9,831 nucleotides of DNA from Acidobacteriota bacterium. GTDB lineage: Bacteria; Acidobacteriota; Thermoanaerobaculia; Multivoradales; JAHZIX01. Under the pieces are notes generated by a model. The model was not told the DNA's origin. It ran no database searches and worked only from the letters and a program-made list of their open reading frames with translations. Below, in pieces: positions 6,485-9,831 of this stretch (position 1 is the first letter of the stretch; the number at the start of each line of letters is the position of its first letter). The translations under genes were made by a program, and so were the position numbers. Where the stretch lies: assembly GCA_020439725.1 (NCBI GenBank), contig JAGQSE010000145.1:1-9831 (forward strand), given 5' to 3'.

Positions 6485-7696
6485 ATGGCTAGTTTCAATT
6501 GGAAGGGCCGGTCGCGTTCCGGTCAGCTCGTTGAAGGCGTGGAGCTCGCGGATACCAAGGACGCCGCCGTCGCGGCCCTCCGGCGACGCAACATCCAGGT
6601 GACGACGATCCGTGAGAAGGGTCGCGAGATCCCGATCATGAAGCGGATCAAGCTGCCCCTCAGCGTGCCGCAGAAGCGCATCGCGATCTTCACCCGGCAA
6701 TTCTCGGTGATGCTCGACGCCGGCCTGCCGCTAGTCCAGTGTCTCGAGATCCTGGCCCAGCAGGAGGAGCACCAGGCTTTCTCCGAGATGATCTCGAAGG
6801 TCCAGGCCGACATCGAGCAGGGCTCCTCGCTGGCGGAGGCGATGCGCAAGCACCCGAAGGCCTTCAACGACCTCTACGTCAACATGATCGCCGCCGGTGA
6901 GGCCGGCGGTATCCTCGACATCATCCTCCAGCGCCTCTCGACCTACATCGAGAAGGCGGTCAAGCTGCGCAGCCAGGTCAAGTCGGCGATGATCTACCCC
7001 ACCGCGGTGATCACCATCGCCATCGGCGTGGTGTGGGTCATCCTGCGCTTCGTCATCCCGGTGTTCGCTCAGCTCTTCGCCGGTGTCGGCTCCGAGCTGC
7101 CGTGGCTGACCAAGATGGTGGTCCAGGCCAGCAACTTCGTCGGCAACTACTCGATCTACCTGTTCATCGTCCTGGGCGCCCTGATCTTCTTCATCCTGCG
7201 CTGGCACAAGACGGAACGCGGCCGCCGGATCATCGACGGCCTGCTGCTGCGCATGCCGATCCTCGGCATGTTGTTGCGCAAGATCGCCATCGCCCGCTTC
7301 TGCCGCACCCTCGCAACGCTCACCTCTTCGGGCGTGCCGATCCTCGACGGCCTCGAGATCACCGCCCGGACCTCGGGCAACGCGATCATCGAAGACGCCA
7401 TCATGGCGGTGCGCAAGGCGGTCGAAGAGGGCAAGACCATCAGCGAGCCGCTGGGGCAGACCAACGTCTTCCCGGCCATGGTGGTGCAGATGATCAACGT
7501 CGGTGAGCAGACCGGCGCCCTCGACCAGATGTTGTCGAAGATCGCCGACTTCTACGAGGACGAGGTCGACACCGCCGTGGCGGGCTTGATGAAGCTCATC
7601 GAGCCGCTCCTCATCGTCGTGCTCGGCGTGATCATCGGCGTCATCGTCACCGCGATGTACCTGCCGCTGTACTCGATCCTGACCCAGATCGCCTGA
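6485..7696 (+). CDS. pilC: Type IV pilus inner-membrane platform protein PilC
   Basis: PilC is the polytopic platform protein on which the PilB and PilT ATPases act to add or remove pilin subunits. The 403 residues match the family length. It begins with the conserved short FNWKGRSRSGQLVEG segment, then has two T2SF domains: the first at about 67-192 (FTRQFSVMLDAGLPL) and the second at about 270-394 (FCRTLATLTSSGVPI). Each contains the diagnostic GE-x-x-G motif (AAGEAGG at 136-142; VGEQTGALD at 339-347). Membrane helices are near 169-192, 221-239 and 372-396. The SD AGGAGGT (6473-6479) overlaps the pilT stop codon, so translation is probably coupled. GspF of type II secretion is homologous; the pilT neighbour makes PilC the better call. 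Confidence 0.95.
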   Translation: MASFNWKGRSRSGQLVEGVELADTKDAAVAALRRRNIQVTTIREKGREIPIMKRIKLPLSVPQKRIAIFTRQFSVMLDAGLPLVQCLEILAQQEEHQAFSEMISKVQADIEQGSSLAEAMRKHPKAFNDLYVNMIAAGEAGGILDIILQRLSTYIEKAVKLRSQVKSAMIYPTAVITIAIGVVWVILRFVIPVFAQLFAGVGSELPWLTKMVVQASNFVGNYSIYLFIVLGALIFFILRWHKTERGRRIIDGLLLRMPILGMLLRKIAIARFCRTLATLTSSGVPILDGLEITARTSGNAIIEDAIMAVRKAVEEGKTISEPLGQTNVFPAMVVQMINVGEQTGALDQMLSKIADFYEDEVDTAVAGLMKLIEPLLIVVLGVIIGVIVTAMYLPLYSILTQIA

Positions 7697-7698
7697 TC

Positions 7699-7773
7699 CG
7701 CGGCTCGCCGCGATGACCGAACTCCCGCCGACTCCCTCTCCCGGCCGCCCGCACGGCGGCCGGGTCGGGGGAG
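7699..7773 (+). promoter_or_regulatory. Two GC-rich intercistronic hairpins between pilC and pilS
   Basis: Directly after the pilC stop is a small hairpin, CGCGG (7699-7703), a CTCG loop and CCGCG (7708-7712). A larger one has a perfect 10-bp stem, CCCGGCCGCC (7740-7749) with GGCGGCCGGG (7755-7764) around a 5-nt loop. It is extended after a small internal loop by CTCCC (7732-7736) with GGGAG (7769-7773). No T-run follows, so this is not a standard intrinsic terminator. A transcript-stabilising or processing element, or partial attenuation between the motor and regulator genes, is the likely role (inference). Confidence 0.5.
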
Positions 7774-7814
7774 CACGGGCGATCCATCACCGGCCCTAGC
7801 GACTCCCCAGCGCC

Positions 7815-9536
7815 GTGCCGAAGACTCCCCAGATCTCGCTCGCCCGCCAGCTCCGGGTGCTCGTCGTCGCCCGGCTGCTGGTGGTGACCGCCATCGTCGC
7901 GCCTTGGTTCCTGGTCCTCATCGGCGGACCGCCGGCGGGATCGAATTTCCTCGCCAACCTCACCGGCCAGATCTACCGCGAGGCCAACGCCGCCGGCGTC
8001 CAGGCCATCCTCATCTTCGCCTTCGTCGCCACGGTCAGCTACGCGCTGCTGCTCCAGAGCCGGAAGCTCTCGCTCCAGGCCCAGGCCTTTCTCCAGCTGG
8101 CCGGCGACCTGATCCTGGTGTCGGGACTGGTCTACACCTTCGGCGGCATCCAGAGTCCCTTCTCGATGCTCTACCCGGTGGTGATCGTCCTCGCCGCCTT
8201 CCACCTCGGCCAGCGCGCCACCGCCACCGCCTTCGCCACCGCCGCCTTCGCTCTCTACACCGGCCTCCTGATGCTGATCTACACCGGGGGTCATTGGCCG
8301 CCGACGGTGGGGTCGGTGGCACCGGAGGTGACGCTCCGCCTGGCCTACAACATCCTCGTGGCCCTGGTGGGCTTCTACGGTGTCGCGCTCCTCGGCTCGA
8401 CCCTGGCACGCCGGACCCAGCTGGCGGAGGAGGAGCTCAAGGAGCAGCGCGAGCGCGTCGCCTACCTGCGGGTGGTCTACCAGGACATCATTCAATCGAT
8501 CCTGAGCGGTCTCATCACCACCGACCTCGAAGGCCGCATCGTCAGCGTCAACCAGTCGGGACAGCGGATCCTCGAGCAGACCGCCGGCCAGCTGGTGGGC
8601 GGATCGATCCTGTCCACGGAGCTGGTCGACGAGGTCACCTGGGACCGGCTGCGCAGTCAGTGCGGGGATCAGGGCAAGGGGCGCAACGAGACCTCGATCC
8701 GGCGCGGTGAGCGGACCCTGATCATCGGGTTCTCGCTCTCCTGGCTCAAAGACGCCGAGGGCACGCCCCACGGCTACATCCTCGTCTTCCAGGACCTGAC
8801 CGAGACCCGCAAGCTCCAGGAGGAGCTGCGCGTCCGCGACCGCATGGCGGCGGTGGGCGAGCTGGCGGCGGGCATCGCCCACGAGATCGGCAACCCCCTG
8901 GCGGCGATCTCGGGCTCGGCACAGATGCTCGCCGGCACCCTCGCCGCCGACGAGTCGGCGGCGAAGCTGCTCAACATCATCCTCAAGGAGAGCCGTCGCC
9001 TCGACCGCACGATCAAAGGCTTCCTGCGCTTCGCCGGTCCCCGCGAGCGGCGGCCCGTGCGCTGCGACGTCGGCCAGCTGATCTCCGAGCACTTCGCCTT
9101 GCTCAAGAACAGCGACGAGGTGGCGCCGCAGCACCTCCTCGAGCTCGACCTAGAGCCCGAGGCCGACCTTCTGGTGGCAGACCCGGACCACTTGAGCCAG
9201 ATCTTCTGGAACCTGGCGCGCAACGCCCTGCGGGCCATGCCCGACGGTGGTACCCTGTCGGTCCGCGGTGGCCAGGAAGGGGACCTGTATCGGCTGGTGT
9301 TCCAGGACACCGGGCGCGGGATGAGCGAGGAGGAACGGGCGAAAATCTTCCAGCCCTTCCAGAGCTCCTTCGACCGCGGGACGGGGATCGGCATGGCCAT
9401 CGTCTATCGCATCGTGGAGGGATATGGCGGCCGCTTGCGCGTCGCCAGCGAGCCCGGTCTGGGAACCACCGTCACCGTCGAGCTGCCGATCCTGCCTACC
9501 GAGCTACCGACCATGGAGCTGAGCGCCCACCCATGA
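7815..9536 (+). CDS. pilS: Membrane sensor histidine kinase PilS (NtrB-like)
   Basis: PilS senses pilin or surface status and phosphorylates PilR. The 573 residues contain six predicted membrane helices (about 13-37, 61-80, 91-109, 115-131, 134-157, 173-196), as in known PilS proteins. A coiled linker (200-222), a PAS domain (about 222-330), HisKA and an ATPase domain follow. The H-box is AAGIAHEIGNPLAAISG with phospho-accepting His356. The N-box has Asn466 and Asn470 (WNLARNAL), G1 is DTGRGM (498-503), and G2 is GTGIGMAIV (522-530). All catalytic parts look intact. GTG 7815 is the first usable start after an in-frame TAG (7797-7799) and has no clear SD, unlike most genes here. Its stop overlaps the pilR start (ATGA). 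An AtoS/ZraS-type NtrB-like kinase is the alternative; the pilTC neighbours favour PilS. Confidence 0.85.
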   Translation: MPKTPQISLARQLRVLVVARLLVVTAIVAPWFLVLIGGPPAGSNFLANLTGQIYREANAAGVQAILIFAFVATVSYALLLQSRKLSLQAQAFLQLAGDLILVSGLVYTFGGIQSPFSMLYPVVIVLAAFHLGQRATATAFATAAFALYTGLLMLIYTGGHWPPTVGSVAPEVTLRLAYNILVALVGFYGVALLGSTLARRTQLAEEELKEQRERVAYLRVVYQDIIQSILSGLITTDLEGRIVSVNQSGQRILEQTAGQLVGGSILSTELVDEVTWDRLRSQCGDQGKGRNETSIRRGERTLIIGFSLSWLKDAEGTPHGYILVFQDLTETRKLQEELRVRDRMAAVGELAAGIAHEIGNPLAAISGSAQMLAGTLAADESAAKLLNIILKESRRLDRTIKGFLRFAGPRERRPVRCDVGQLISEHFALLKNSDEVAPQHLLELDLEPEADLLVADPDHLSQIFWNLARNALRAMPDGGTLSVRGGQEGDLYRLVFQDTGRGMSEEERAKIFQPFQSSFDRGTGIGMAIVYRIVEGYGGRLRVASEPGLGTTVTVELPILPTELPTMELSAHP

Positions 9537-9831
9537 GCCGCCGTCTGCTCATCGTCGACGACGAGGAGAGCATGCTCGAGTTCTTGAGCTTGCTCTTCCA
9601 GGACTCGGGCTTCACCGTGTCCACCGCCAGCTCCGCCGCCGAGGCCCGCGAGCGCCTCGAGAGCACCTTCGACCTGGTGCTCTGCGACATCATGATGCCC
9701 GACGGCAACGGCCTCGACCTGCTGCGCGAGATCAAGGACTCGCGGCCCGCCACGTCGGTCATCATGATGACCGCCTACAGCTCGAGCAAGTCGGCCATCG
9801 AGGCCATGCGTCACGGCGCCTACGACTACAT
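9533..9831 (+). CDS. pilR: Response regulator PilR (NtrC family), receiver domain only (3' partial)
   Basis: The gene starts at ATG 9533, overlapping the pilS stop by 4 nt (ATGA), and runs off the right edge with 99 codons visible. They form most of a CheY-like receiver: acidic pocket Asp9-Asp10 (LLIVDDEES), phosphorylation site Asp52 (LVLCDIMMPDGNG) and conserved Thr80 (IMMTAYSSS), then AIEAMRHGAYDY leading toward the usual conserved Lys, which lies outside. The AAA+ sigma-54 activator and Fis DNA-binding domains expected for PilR cannot be seen, so the assignment rests on pairing with pilS and on the NtrC-like receiver sequence. Its expected target is the pilin gene pilA, which may lie downstream. 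Confidence 0.82.
   Translation, partial: MSRRLLIVDDEESMLEFLSLLFQDSGFTVSTASSAAEARERLESTFDLVLCDIMMPDGNGLDLLREIKDSRPATSVIMMTAYSSSKSAIEAMRHGAYDY

Noticed and set aside
5951..6700. 249-codon minus-strand open frame across the pilT/pilC junction
   Set aside because: It overlaps two clear pilus genes and has shadow-type composition.
7647..9134. 495-codon minus-strand open frame opposite pilS
   Set aside because: It lies across a complete histidine kinase with all boxes, lacks any domain or SD, and also crosses the pilC end. This is a GC-driven shadow.
1..9831. tRNA, rRNA, CRISPR array, insertion sequence or prophage
   Set aside because: Read by eye on both strands: no cloverleaf, no regularly spaced repeats, no transposase or integrase motifs were seen.

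Overview
The window is a high-GC bacterial chromosome segment. Third codon positions are almost all G or C, Shine-Dalgarno (SD) sites are strong, and genes are dense on both strands. A lipoprotein and a type IV pilus cluster point to a Gram-negative, diderm organism. The order pilT-pilC-pilS-pilR recalls Myxococcota and Acidobacteriota, but this is an inference from gene order, not a placement.

Layout. (1) Positions 1-766 hold the 3' end of a large UvrD/AddA/RecB-type DNA-repair helicase-nuclease; only its PD-(D/E)XK nuclease domain is in the window. (2) A 209-residue predicted lipoprotein (835-1464) follows closely, probably in the same transcript. (3) An AbrB-fold antitoxin and PIN-domain toxin pair (1538-2153) comes next. 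It has a 23-nt gene overlap and looser third-position GC than its neighbours, so it looks like a mobile accessory module. A 9-bp perfect inverted repeat covers its predicted -10 box and its ribosome binding site. (4) On the minus strand lies a Bax inhibitor-1/YccA-family membrane protein (2187-2879), with a 16-bp perfect palindrome at its predicted transcription start. (5) About 380 nt without a convincing gene (roughly 2960-3340) leads into the terminator hairpin of the next minus-strand gene. (6) A full-length half-transporter ABC exporter of MdlB/YheH type (3397-5250) is on the minus strand. (7) Divergent from it and running off the right edge is the pilus operon: retraction ATPase PilT (5369-6481), platform protein PilC (6485-7696), sensor kinase PilS (7815-9536) and the receiver domain of response regulator PilR (9533 to the edge).

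How the genes fit together. PilT and PilC are motor parts of the type IV pilus: PilT powers retraction and PilC is the inner-membrane platform it acts on. PilS and PilR are the two-component pair that in other bacteria controls pilin (pilA) transcription with sigma-54. The pilT-pilC junction is tight (3 nt, SD overlapping the stop) and pilS-pilR overlap by ATGA. The 118-nt pilC-pilS gap carries two GC-rich hairpins, suggesting that motor and regulatory genes may be expressed at different levels from one transcript.

No clearly new biological system was found. The points most worth a second look are the operator-like repeat of the toxin-antitoxin module, the palindrome before the BI-1-like gene, the hairpins between pilC and pilS, and the stem-loop-rich gene-free segment at about 2960-3375.
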